The position numbers were made by a program, and so were the translations under genes. From the NCBI GenBank assembly GCA_964416195.1, contig CAYQDB010000002.1:62001-126000 (forward strand): DNA of 64,000 nucleotides. Direction: 5' to 3'. This DNA is from CAYQDB01 sp964416195. GTDB lineage: Bacteria > Zixibacteria > MSB-5A5 > GN15 > FEB-12. Each line of letters opens with the position of its first letter. The stretch's first letter is position 1. This document shows positions 36,271 to 43,757 of the stretch, in pieces. The notes under the pieces are model-generated. The model made no database searches and was not told where the DNA came from. It worked only from the letters and a program-made list of their open reading frames with translations.

Positions 36271-36756
36271 CTATACTTCCTTGCTATGATCGATATGGTG
36301 TATCAGCACCAGTGCGTCCTCAACCGGGTGACGGTAATAATGCGGTGTTCGCTGCAGTAGGGAGAAGCCGAAGCGCTCATAAAAAGCGCGGGCCTCCACA
36401 TTGCTGAGCCGTACTTCAAGCAGCAAATACTCACACCCGCTCTCTTCTACGATGTGTAAGATAGCCTTCAGGAGCTTGGTCGCAACCGATTTTCTACGCC
36501 AGGCTGGGTCAACGGCGATATTGGTCAGGTGGGATTCGAAGTCCATGATCGAGTAGCACGCATAGCCGATTAACTTGTCATCCGTCTCGGCTACGATGGC
36601 GCCCCAGCCTTCGTCGGCAGTGTACTGCAGGAAGACGGATCGTGACCAGGGATCGGTGAATATCTGCTTTTCAAGGGCAACAACCCGAGGCAGGTCCGCG
36701 GCGGTCATCTCCCTGATGAATATCCCCAGCCTACTGTTCTTGCTGACGCTGTTCAA
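36271..36756 (-). CDS. rimI: Ribosomal protein S18 alanine N-acetyltransferase
   Basis: GNAT-fold acetyltransferase of 161 residues, with the acetyl-CoA loop VDPAWRRKSVATKLL and the C-terminal EVRLSNVEARAFYERFGF motif of RimI. Lies directly after tsaB, the usual tsaB-rimI arrangement. The TTG at 36756 has GGAG 7 nt upstream and overlaps tsaB by 26 nt. A later ATG at 36708 would remove 16 residues and is the alternative. Confidence 0.88.
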   Translation of the reverse strand: MNSVSKNSRLGIFIREMTAADLPRVVALEKQIFTDPWSRSVFLQYTADEGWGAIVAETDDKLIGYACYSIMDFESHLTNIAVDPAWRRKSVATKLLKAILHIVEESGCEYLLLEVRLSNVEARAFYERFGFSLLQRTPHYYRHPVEDALVLIHHIDHSKEV

Positions 36757-37420
36757 AGCGGAGCTCCGCTTGCGATTTCTGGAGGTAGAGAGGCTCCAGT
36801 CGCGTAAGATCCTCGGTGATGCCGGCGGAGAGCTTACGCGCGCCGAGGTTCAGCAGTTCGGAGGCATCGTAGTCGAGTTGCCCCGATATATCAACACTAC
36901 CCAGTTGCGGAAACCGCGTGTGCAGGTCGATCCCGATGCCGGCCACCCAATCCTGCCCGATGGTTCTCAGGAGGTCGTTATAAGGGACGATCGATACCGT
37001 GCCTTCGTCGTAGGAGCCACCCTCGACAGGCGCTACAAAACATTCATTGCGATTGAGTCCGATGACAATATGTACTTTGCGATTGGCGCTACACAGTTTG
37101 TAAGCGGCGATCTCAAACAGGTTCACACCCACGATGGGAAGGTCCAAAGCCACAGCTATGCCTTTGGCGGCGGCCAGGCCGATTCTCAGGCCGGTAAATG
37201 AACCAGGCCCGGTGCACGTCACGATTGCTTCAAGCTCATCCTTCTTCAGTCCGGCTGAGAGGAATAACTCGCCTATTTTCTTCATGATAAGCTGCCCGTG
37301 AGACCTGTCCACTCTCTCACATGACTTTACCGTCCGGTCACCGCCAAAGCTCAGGCCAAGCTTCAGCTCAGACGAGGATGTATCTATGGCGAGGATGTTC
37401 TTACTATGTTCGTCAGTCAT
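36731..37420 (-). CDS. tsaB: tRNA t6A synthesis protein TsaB
   Basis: Scaffold partner of TsaD and TsaE in threonylcarbamoyl-adenosine (t6A37) formation. The 229 residues show ILAIDTSSSELKLGL, a His-containing VDRSHGQLI motif, and GPGSFTGLRIGLAAAKG, all classical TsaB (YeaZ). The start overlaps the tsaE stop by ATGA. tsaD is not in the window. Confidence 0.93.
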   Translation of the reverse strand: MTDEHSKNILAIDTSSSELKLGLSFGGDRTVKSCERVDRSHGQLIMKKIGELFLSAGLKKDELEAIVTCTGPGSFTGLRIGLAAAKGIAVALDLPIVGVNLFEIAAYKLCSANRKVHIVIGLNRNECFVAPVEGGSYDEGTVSIVPYNDLLRTIGQDWVAGIGIDLHTRFPQLGSVDISGQLDYDASELLNLGARKLSAGITEDLTRLEPLYLQKSQAELRFEQRQQEQ

Positions 37421-37851
37421 AACTGGACAAGGGAGACAATTATATCTCGCTTCTCCTCGTCGGTAATGGTAAAATGAACTTGATAGTACTTTTCGGGTAA
37501 ATAGCCCCTTGCCTTCTCACCCCACTCGACCACAAACAGCCCCTTGCGCCCGAGGTATTCATCCCAGCCAAGTTCGTACACCTCAGAGGGATCGCTGAGC
37601 CGATACAGGTCGAAGTGAAATAACGGATTTGGGCCGGGGTACTCATTAACCATTGTGAAAGAAGGCGAGTTAACCAGGTTTTCATCGATTCCCAGGGCTG
37701 CGGCCAATCCTCGGACAAATACTGTCTTGCCGGAGCCCAACTCTCCGGTCAACACAACTACTTCCGGGTTTCGCAGGTGCGGTCCAAGCTTGCGGGCCAG
37801 GGCCAGCGTTTGTTCCTCGGAGCGCGAGACAATGTGCAGTTCTCGTTGCAA
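37417..37851 (-). CDS. tsaE: tRNA t6A synthesis ATPase TsaE
   Basis: Small P-loop ATPase (144 residues) needed for turnover of the t6A complex. Walker A GELGSGKTVFVRG, SPSFTMVNEY and FDLYRLSDPSEVYELGWDEY are diagnostic. The TTG at 37851 lies 4 nt after the porX stop. No ATG fits, so this non-ATG start is likely but weakly supported by Shine-Dalgarno. Confidence 0.92.
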   Translation of the reverse strand: MQRELHIVSRSEEQTLALARKLGPHLRNPEVVVLTGELGSGKTVFVRGLAAALGIDENLVNSPSFTMVNEYPGPNPLFHFDLYRLSDPSEVYELGWDEYLGRKGLFVVEWGEKARGYLPEKYYQVHFTITDEEKRDIIVSLVQL

Positions 37852-37855
37852 AGCT

Positions 37856-39415
37856 CTACCGTGGGGTCAGCACTGCCAGCGGCACAACCATTTCCTCAAG
37901 AGAGATGCCGCCATGCTGAAATGAGTTTTGAAATTGCCGTACCATCTCGTTGTAGTTGTTCGGATAGACGAAGTAGAAATCATCCTTGGCGAGTATGTAC
38001 GTCGTCGCCAGAGTAAACGATGGCAGCCGCCACTCGTGGGGCTTTTTGATGAGTAGGGATTCCTTGGGATTTGAGTTTAGGTTGTCGCCATACTTATAAC
38101 GCAGGTTGGTCGAAGTTGATCGCTTGCCGCGCGCAATTGTCCCCCGTTTACAGAGGATCGACCCATGGTCCGAGGTTACAATGACGGTGAAATCTTTTGT
38201 CGCAAACGACTTCAGAATTGAAAAGAGCGGGGAATGAACGAACCAGCTCTTCATTAGCGACCGAAAAGCTGCTTCGCTGCCGGCGATTTCTTTGAGAATG
38301 ACGTTGTTTGAACGGCCGTGCGCGAGGATGTCAAGGAAATTGAACACAAAGGTCACGATCTGTTTATCATAAAAGTCAGCCGTGCGTTTGGCGATTGCTT
38401 CTCCCTCGGTGTTGTCGTGAATTTTTAGGTACGTGAAGTGGTGATCGAAGCGCAGGCCGTGTCTGGCCAGGTTGTCGGCGAAGAGTCGATCCTCCAGGCG
38501 GTTTAGAGAACCTTCATCCTGAACGCGATAATTGTCAGAATATAATTTGTGAATCTCATCCGGGAACATGCCTGCAAAGAGGGCGTTACGGGCGAAGGGT
38601 GTGGCGCTGGGTAACATGGAGAAGTAGTAACTACGTTCAATATTGTAGAGCTCCGCCAGAAGTGACTCGACCTGCATCCACTGGTCAAGTCGCATGCAAT
38701 CGACGATGATGAACAGTACTCTTTCCTTCTGTTTCAGATGGGGGACGACGTACTTGCTCACCACGTCAGGCGAAAGCAGAGGCCTCTTGTCGTCGAACAG
38801 CCATTTTCGGTAGCGTTGCTGGATGTACTTAGTGAACTCGGTATTCCATTCTCTGCGGGTACCGTCAAGGGTCTGTTCCAGGCCAATGTCGGTTTGTTGG
38901 TCAAGTTCCAGGTTCCACCAGGCGATTATCCGCGCTGCCTCATGCCAGTCCTCTGGTCTCATAGCACCGTACAGCCTCTGGTTGAAGCGGTTTATCTCGG
39001 TTATGTAACGGCGCATGGAAGAGCCACCGATTATTTTCTTGGAATCAAGAAGGCGCTTGATAACCAGCAGAATCTGTGATGGGTTGACCGGCTTAACCAG
39101 ATAGTCGGCGATCTTCTGCCCAATCGCTTCGTCCATAAGAGACTCTTCTTCCGACTTGGTGATCATTACTACCGTGAGGTGAGGTTGTAATTCCTTAATC
39201 TCCTCGAGGGTTGTCAAGCCATCTTTGCCCGTCATCATCTCGTCAAGCAGGACAAGGTCGAAGTTCTCTTTCGCAATCTTCACCAGAGCGTCATCGCCCG
39301 ACATAGCGCCTGTCACATTAAATCCCTTGTTTTCCAAGAACAGAATGTGCGACTTTAAAGAATCGATCTCATCGTCGACCCAGAGAATCTTCTTTTTCTC
39401 AATATGTTTGGCCAT
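37856..39415 (-). CDS. porX: PorX-type response regulator with PglZ/alkaline-phosphatase-fold effector
   Basis: A 519-residue protein. The N-terminal REC domain (about 8-125) has the acidic pair WVDDE, the phosphoacceptor Asp58 in LLDEMM, and the switch Lys in LVKPV. After a helical linker comes a PglZ-domain metallohydrolase with the metal-binding FIIVDCMRLDQW (Asp239), the nucleophile Thr272 in PSATPFARNALFAG, FLDILAHG and TSDHGSI. This architecture and these residues match PorX, which in Bacteroidota controls type IX secretion genes and whose effector domain cleaves oligonucleotides. Length is as in PorX. A histidine kinase lies 3 nt upstream. The regulon here is unknown. AGGATAGG precedes the ATG. 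Confidence 0.9.
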   Translation of the reverse strand: MAKHIEKKKILWVDDEIDSLKSHILFLENKGFNVTGAMSGDDALVKIAKENFDLVLLDEMMTGKDGLTTLEEIKELQPHLTVVMITKSEEESLMDEAIGQKIADYLVKPVNPSQILLVIKRLLDSKKIIGGSSMRRYITEINRFNQRLYGAMRPEDWHEAARIIAWWNLELDQQTDIGLEQTLDGTRREWNTEFTKYIQQRYRKWLFDDKRPLLSPDVVSKYVVPHLKQKERVLFIIVDCMRLDQWMQVESLLAELYNIERSYYFSMLPSATPFARNALFAGMFPDEIHKLYSDNYRVQDEGSLNRLEDRLFADNLARHGLRFDHHFTYLKIHDNTEGEAIAKRTADFYDKQIVTFVFNFLDILAHGRSNNVILKEIAGSEAAFRSLMKSWFVHSPLFSILKSFATKDFTVIVTSDHGSILCKRGTIARGKRSTSTNLRYKYGDNLNSNPKESLLIKKPHEWRLPSFTLATTYILAKDDFYFVYPNNYNEMVRQFQNSFQHGGISLEEMVVPLAVLTPR

Positions 39416-39418
39416 AGC

Positions 39419-40681
39419 CTATCCTCGTTTGCTTCCTTGCAGGGGCAGCAGAATCTCGAACACGGTCTCGCCCGGCCTGGAGCGCTTCAGATAGATGCGT
39501 CCGGAATGAGATTCCTCCACGATACGCTTCACCAGGGTCAATCCCAATCCCCATCCGCGTTTCTTTGTTGTGAAACCGGGACGAAAAATCTTGCGCGCTG
39601 CGGCGGACGAAATACCCGATCCGTTATCATAGACTTCAACAACAGCGTATTTCTTATTTGCTGAGAGAGCGGTTTTCACCTCTATGCGCCCGGTTTTTGC
39701 ATCAACCGCCTGCATGGAATTTTTAATCAGGTTCTCAAGCACCCAGCTCAGTAGCTCCGGATTGAGATGAACCTCCGGCAGCTCACCTGCCGAGAAATTG
39801 ATACTGGTCCCCTTCCCTTCAAAGGGCAATCGTCGACTGTAGTAGTCTACTGTCTCTTTAACCACTTTGTTAAGGCTATAGGGTGACAGGTCGGGGATGG
39901 AACCGATTTGGCTGAAGCGGCTGGCGACTTTCTGAAGCCGCTCAATATCGACCTTCATGTTGTCAACCACTTCGCGAACGGCAACGCCTCGCTCGGAGGG
40001 TGATTGCTCCACTGAACAGTCGCTCTCCATCACCTCCGCCCATCCCATGAGGGAGGAGATTGGCGTTCCCAATTGGTGAGCAGTCTCCTTGGCCATGCCC
40101 ACCCAGATGTGTCGCTCTTCGCTGCGGCGGATATTCTGAAAGCCTATAATGGCTACGATCATGAATGCGATAACAATCCCGATCTCAACAAATGGCATCA
40201 TTGTCAACTGCCGGATTACTTCTGAGTCACCATAGCAGAAGTAGCTTACATGGCTCTCGCCAAACCTCAATGGGAATTCTCCGTTTTGCTTGACCATCTT
40301 GTCGGCTGCTCTTTTCAGACGTTCCAGTATCTGGCGTGATGTGTCAGTCGGCAGAATTCCTTCGATGTTTCGCCAGTGGATGGGTTGCCTGTCGGCATCG
40401 AGCACAATGATAGGGAAATTTGCCTTGACAATGATCTCATCAAAGATGAACTGCAGTTCGGTTCCCGAGGTCGAGGAGTTTGCTACCAGTTGCCACATCT
40501 TGACATATTTCTCGACCTGGGATCGGGTATCGCTTTGCAGTTTCCCGATAACGTTGACGGTGTACCAGACGAAGACCACCGAGATGACTATAACGCCTAC
40601 CAGCAAGAAAACCTTGAAAACGGTTGACTTGCCGATATACAGGCGTGCGGTCCGTCGCGAAACGTTTGATTTACGGGTCAT
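39419..40681 (-). CDS. Membrane sensor histidine kinase, PorY-like partner of PorX
   Basis: A 420-residue kinase. One transmembrane helix (about 22-44, VFKVFLLVGVIVISVVFVWY) precedes an extracytoplasmic sensor of about 135 residues, then a second helix (MMPFVEIGIVIAFMIVAIIGF). The HisKA motif is AKETAHQLGTPISSLMGW, the form found in Bacteroidota kinases including PorY. HATPase_c shows NLIKNSMQAVDA, DNGSGI and GWGLGLTLV. The ATG overlaps the serS stop (TGATG). Partnership with PorX is inferred from adjacency. Confidence 0.88.
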   Translation of the reverse strand: MTRKSNVSRRTARLYIGKSTVFKVFLLVGVIVISVVFVWYTVNVIGKLQSDTRSQVEKYVKMWQLVANSSTSGTELQFIFDEIIVKANFPIIVLDADRQPIHWRNIEGILPTDTSRQILERLKRAADKMVKQNGEFPLRFGESHVSYFCYGDSEVIRQLTMMPFVEIGIVIAFMIVAIIGFQNIRRSEERHIWVGMAKETAHQLGTPISSLMGWAEVMESDCSVEQSPSERGVAVREVVDNMKVDIERLQKVASRFSQIGSIPDLSPYSLNKVVKETVDYYSRRLPFEGKGTSINFSAGELPEVHLNPELLSWVLENLIKNSMQAVDAKTGRIEVKTALSANKKYAVVEVYDNGSGISSAAARKIFRPGFTTKKRGWGLGLTLVKRIVEESHSGRIYLKRSRPGETVFEILLPLQGSKRG

Positions 40682-41946
40682 CAGCTTATTGTTTGCGCTC
40701 CCCCCAGGTATGGCCGAAGGACATCAGGAACGGTTACGGTGCCGTCCGCATTCTGGCAGTTTTCCAGTATGGCTGGTACCAGTCGAGCCAGCGCCACCCC
40801 TGAGCCGTTGAGCGTGTGGGGGAACTTCACAGTTTTATCCTCGTCGCGGAAACGACAGTGCATTCGTCTTGCCTGAAAATCCTCGAAGTTTGCCACGGAG
40901 GATATCTCAAGATATTTCTCGATTCCAGCAGCCCACAGTTCGATATCATAGCATTTGGCTGAAGCAAAAGTAAGATCGCCGGTCGCCAGTTCGACCACCC
41001 GATAAGGGAGTTGCAGGCCTTGTATAACCTTCTCAGCCTGTACCAGCAGCGATTCCAACTCCTCATACGAGCTTTCGGGGTGAACGATCTTGACCAGCTC
41101 TACTTTGTCGAACTGGTGAACGCGCATCATTCCCCGGGTATCTTTGCCGGCGGCGCCGGCCTCCCGGCGGAAGCACGGTGTGTGGGTGACCATATAGATG
41201 GGAAGCTGTCGGTAGCTCAGGACTTCCTGCCTGAAAAGGTTCGTCAACGGAACCTCTCCTGTAGGGATAAGGTACATGTTGTCTTTCTCTATCCGGTACA
41301 TGTCGTCAACGAGTTTGGGAAGCTGCCCGGTACCGAACATGGTGTCGGCAGTTACAATGTATGGAGTTATGTGCTCTGTAAAGCCATCGGAATGGTGCAA
41401 GTCGAGCATATAGTTTGTCAGTGCTCGGTGCAAACGTGCCCCAGCTCCCCTGAGGACGTAGAAACCTGACCCGGCAATCCTGGCCGCGGCTGGCAGGTCG
41501 AGGATACCAAGCTTATCGCCGATTTCCCAGTGGGGGAGAACCTTGAAATCGGGTTTGGGAATCTCTCCCCACTCGCGAACAACGATATTGGCGCTCTCGT
41601 CGATGCCGACCGGGGCTGATTCATGAGGGAGATTGGGAATCCAGGCTAAGGCCGAGTGTAGCTGCTCGTCGATCTCCCTGAGGGCCTTGTCTCTCTCGGC
41701 TATCTCTTCGCCGACTTTTCTCATCTCTGCAATGGCGTTATCAACCGACTCGCCCGCTTTCTTCTTCTCCGCGATCTGTTCCGATACCCGGTTACGCTCG
41801 GCTTTCAATCGTTCTACCTTGTCTATGAGTTCGCGTCTCTGGTGGTCGATGGAAAGGATTCTATCGATGTCGGAATGATCGTTTTTCTTAGCGATAGCTG
41901 CTTTCACCAGTTCCGGATTCTCCCGGATAAACTTCAAGTCAAGCAT
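40681..41946 (-). CDS. serS: Seryl-tRNA synthetase
   Basis: Class II synthetase, 421 residues. The N-terminal coiled-coil tRNA-binding arm spans about residues 30-105 (KVERLKAERNRVSEQI). Motif 2 is CFRREAGAAGKDTRG and motif 3 is NGSGVALARLVPAILE; the TGEVPLTN serine-binding stretch is also present. It is the first gene of a ten-gene minus-strand array. Its promoter was not identified with confidence. Confidence 0.96.
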   Translation of the reverse strand: MLDLKFIRENPELVKAAIAKKNDHSDIDRILSIDHQRRELIDKVERLKAERNRVSEQIAEKKKAGESVDNAIAEMRKVGEEIAERDKALREIDEQLHSALAWIPNLPHESAPVGIDESANIVVREWGEIPKPDFKVLPHWEIGDKLGILDLPAAARIAGSGFYVLRGAGARLHRALTNYMLDLHHSDGFTEHITPYIVTADTMFGTGQLPKLVDDMYRIEKDNMYLIPTGEVPLTNLFRQEVLSYRQLPIYMVTHTPCFRREAGAAGKDTRGMMRVHQFDKVELVKIVHPESSYEELESLLVQAEKVIQGLQLPYRVVELATGDLTFASAKCYDIELWAAGIEKYLEISSVANFEDFQARRMHCRFRDEDKTVKFPHTLNGSGVALARLVPAILENCQNADGTVTVPDVLRPYLGGAQTIS

Positions 41947-42079
41947 GTGGGTTCCCGTCTGTTCTACTTTCTTTCCTATTCATTTAGGTCGTCCAGGTTC
42001 CACCAATAATAATGTAAATAGAGCAGTTAGTCAAACAGAGCTCCGCCGGTGGGAGGACGAATAGGGGGCAAGCTAACAG

Positions 42080-42228
42080 GACGCTGTCTCAAAAGTCAGT
42101 TCCGGTTGAACAAGGCGTGCACCAAATGAAGTTGCCATTCGCTAAGTTCGCGTAGCGGTGGGCTTTATGTCCGCCGTCAATTGGTGGGAGACAAGCCCCC
42201 ATCCTAACGTGAGCCAGAATGATCACCT
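42080..42228. repeat. Possible degenerate mobile-element remnant upstream of rpmB
   Basis: About 150 bp of non-coding sequence begins with GACGCTGTCTCAAAAGTC, like the ends of some insertion sequences. It contains two GGTGGG segments with near-complementary partners (GGTGGGCTTTATGTCCGCC and GGTGGGAGACAAGCCCCC). No transposase frame is present. It may be a dispersed intergenic repeat of this lineage. The adjoining part of the serS-rpmB gap (41947-42079) shows nothing recognisable. Confidence 0.3.
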
Positions 42229-42269
42229 TTTGGGATAACCTCTGAATTAGCGGAAAGCTCAGATATTTC

Positions 42270-42298
42270 TTGCCTTTTCCGAAGATATTCAGTAAAAT
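42270..42298 (+). promoter_or_regulatory. Promoter of rpmB
   Basis: TTGCCT (42270-42275), 17 bp spacer, TAAAAT (42293-42298), about 50 nt before the rpmB ATG. Confidence 0.55.
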
Positions 42299-42346
42299 CA
42301 CAAGTCGACCTGATAAAGGTCACTGGAAAAGGAGCCAGGACGCGAA

Positions 42347-42571
42347 ATGTCAAAAGTATGTGAAATCTGCGGTAAGAAACCGACCTTTGGACACAATGTT
42401 TCCCACGCCCACAACCTGACCAACAGGCGATGGAATCCTAACCTGCAGACTGTTCGAGCACTGGTAAACGGAGTCCCGAAGCGGATAAAGGTCTGCACCT
42501 CGTGCCTGAAAGCCGGAAAAGTGATCAAGCCTCCCCGCACTAAAAAGGCTAAGTCTACAGCGCCACGATGA
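42347..42571 (+). CDS. rpmB: 50S ribosomal protein L28
   Basis: A 74-residue basic ribosomal protein. Family features are GKKPTFGHNVSHAHN, TNRRWNPNLQTVR and the C-terminal VCTSCLKAGKV. CEIC and CTSC provide four Cys, so this is the zinc-binding (C+) form. GGAG lies 12 nt before the ATG. It is monocistronic with its own terminator. Confidence 0.95.
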   Translation: MSKVCEICGKKPTFGHNVSHAHNLTNRRWNPNLQTVRALVNGVPKRIKVCTSCLKAGKVIKPPRTKKAKSTAPR

Positions 42572-42626
42572 CATACGCTCTGTAGCCCGGCAACGTTTTG
42601 TCAGTGTGGCAAGCGCCATGATAATA

Positions 42627-42650
42627 CCGCTCCCAGGAGCGGTTTTTTCT
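42627..42650 (+). terminator. Rho-independent terminator of rpmB
   Basis: Stem CCGCTCC (42627-42633) / GGAGCGG (42636-42642) followed by TTTTTTCTT. Confidence 0.88.
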
Positions 42651-42659
42651 TGCCGATGG

Positions 42660-42698
42660 GAATAAAATAGCCGCCGGATAATCAAAACCCGGCGGCTA
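42660..42698 (-). terminator. Rho-independent terminator of the flagellin gene
   Basis: A perfect 10 bp inverted repeat TAGCCGCCGG (42668-42677) / CCGGCGGCTA (42689-42698). On the minus strand it is followed by TTTTATT. Convergent with the rpmB terminator. Confidence 0.85.
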
Positions 42699-42741
42699 CT
42701 CACAGAAGCTATCCTATAGCAAGGGGGGTGGAAGTCCGAGT

Positions 42742-43509
42742 TCATGTACCAAGCAGGCTGAGCACCGTGTTGGCGCTTAAGTGTGAGTGAGTCAGCAAGG
42801 CTGCGCTTGCCTGGAATTTTATCATCTCACCGATGAAGGAAGAATAGGCTTGTGCGTAGTCGGTGTCTCGCAGCGCAGAGTCAGCCGCCTGGAGGTTTTG
42901 AACAGTAACCTCCAGCGAGGCACGGTGTGCCTCCAGCTCATTTTTTTGAGTTGCGGCGAGGTCAACCAGTACGCTGTCAAGTTCTTCAATAGCTGCATCG
43001 ATGACCCCCATAGACTCCTCAGCCGCTTCAGCAGATGATAGGTCGATCCCCTCAAGTTCGCTGACCTTGGCCAGAGAGCCGTTAGAGCTGTTCAGGAGTT
43101 TCATGCCATTGTACTCGGCGGTGTCGAGGATTTGGTTATAGCTGGAAACAATGTAGTCAGCGGTGGCGGCATAGGCGGTCTGGGCGCTTTCGCTGTTGCC
43201 ACCTTCATTGGCGGCGCCGACCGCTAGGGAACGGAGTTCCGTCAGTTTTGAGCGCATTTCACCGACGAAAGAGGAACCGGTTTCGTACTTGCCAATCGTA
43301 GCTGATGTGTTTTCGATTTCTTGGTTGAGCGACGCAATCTGTGAGCGAAGCTGCTCTGAGATGACAAGTGCTGCCGGGCTATCCGAGGCCCGGTTGATAC
43401 TCAAGCCTGATGAGAGCTTTTCAAATGAACTCAACAGGTTAGAATAGCTGGAGTTGAAACTCCGTATCACAAGGGAACTGCCTGCATCAAAACGGATACT
43501 TATGCCCAT
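42742..43509 (-). CDS. Short flagellin
   Basis: A 255-residue flagellin retaining the two conserved ends that build the filament core: N-terminal FEKLSSGLSINRASDSPA ALVISEQLR and the C-terminal ANTVLSLLGT preceded by a QNLQAADSALRDTDYA helix. The central surface domain is almost absent, giving a minimal filament subunit. The ATG at 43509 is chosen (GGAGAG, 4 nt); an in-frame upstream extension to 43587 is not flagellin-like. It is single, with its own terminator and a sigma-54-like promoter. No other flagellar gene is in the window. Confidence 0.88.
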   Translation of the reverse strand: MGISIRFDAGSSLVIRSFNSSYSNLLSSFEKLSSGLSINRASDSPAALVISEQLRSQIASLNQEIENTSATIGKYETGSSFVGEMRSKLTELRSLAVGAANEGGNSESAQTAYAATADYIVSSYNQILDTAEYNGMKLLNSSNGSLAKVSELEGIDLSSAEAAEESMGVIDAAIEELDSVLVDLAATQKNELEAHRASLEVTVQNLQAADSALRDTDYAQAYSSFIGEMIKFQASAALLTHSHLSANTVLSLLGT

Positions 43510-43565
43510 CGATCTCTCCTTAACCAGGCTATTGTTGTGCTGTGACTGGTCACCTGACAGGAAAA

Positions 43566-43579
43566 GCATTCTGCGTGCC
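43566..43579 (-). promoter_or_regulatory. Candidate sigma-54 promoter of the flagellin gene
   Basis: The minus strand reads CGGCACGCAGAATGCT, close to the -24/-12 consensus TGGCACG-N4-TTGCT, with the invariant GG (43579-43578) and GC (43567-43566) exactly 10 nt apart. The expected transcript start is about 45 nt before the ATG. Confidence 0.45.
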
Positions 43580-43684
43580 GCTGGCAAGGAAAGTTAAGGC
43601 GTTGGGCTGTCGTTAGTTATGGCCTCACGAGGGTCTGCAATTTGAGAGATTATGTTTTTCTATGGGGATATCCCTACAGTGGGC

Positions 43685-43720
43685 CATGAAAATGCCCGCC
43701 ACATTGAATGCAGCGGGCAT
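43685..43720 (-). terminator. Terminator of the dockerin cysteine protease gene
   Basis: Stem ATGCCCGC / GCGGGCAT (43692-43699 with 43713-43720), 13 nt loop, followed on the minus strand by TTTTC. Confidence 0.65.
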
Positions 43721-43757
43721 CTTCTCATACTTGTTGGCCGTTTTTACGCAGGCCGGA

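Noticed and set aside
37856..39415. BREX/Pgl phage defence based on the PglZ domain
   Set aside because: The PglZ domain is fused to a receiver domain and sits beside a histidine kinase among housekeeping genes; no brx or pgl partners exist nearby. PorX fits better.
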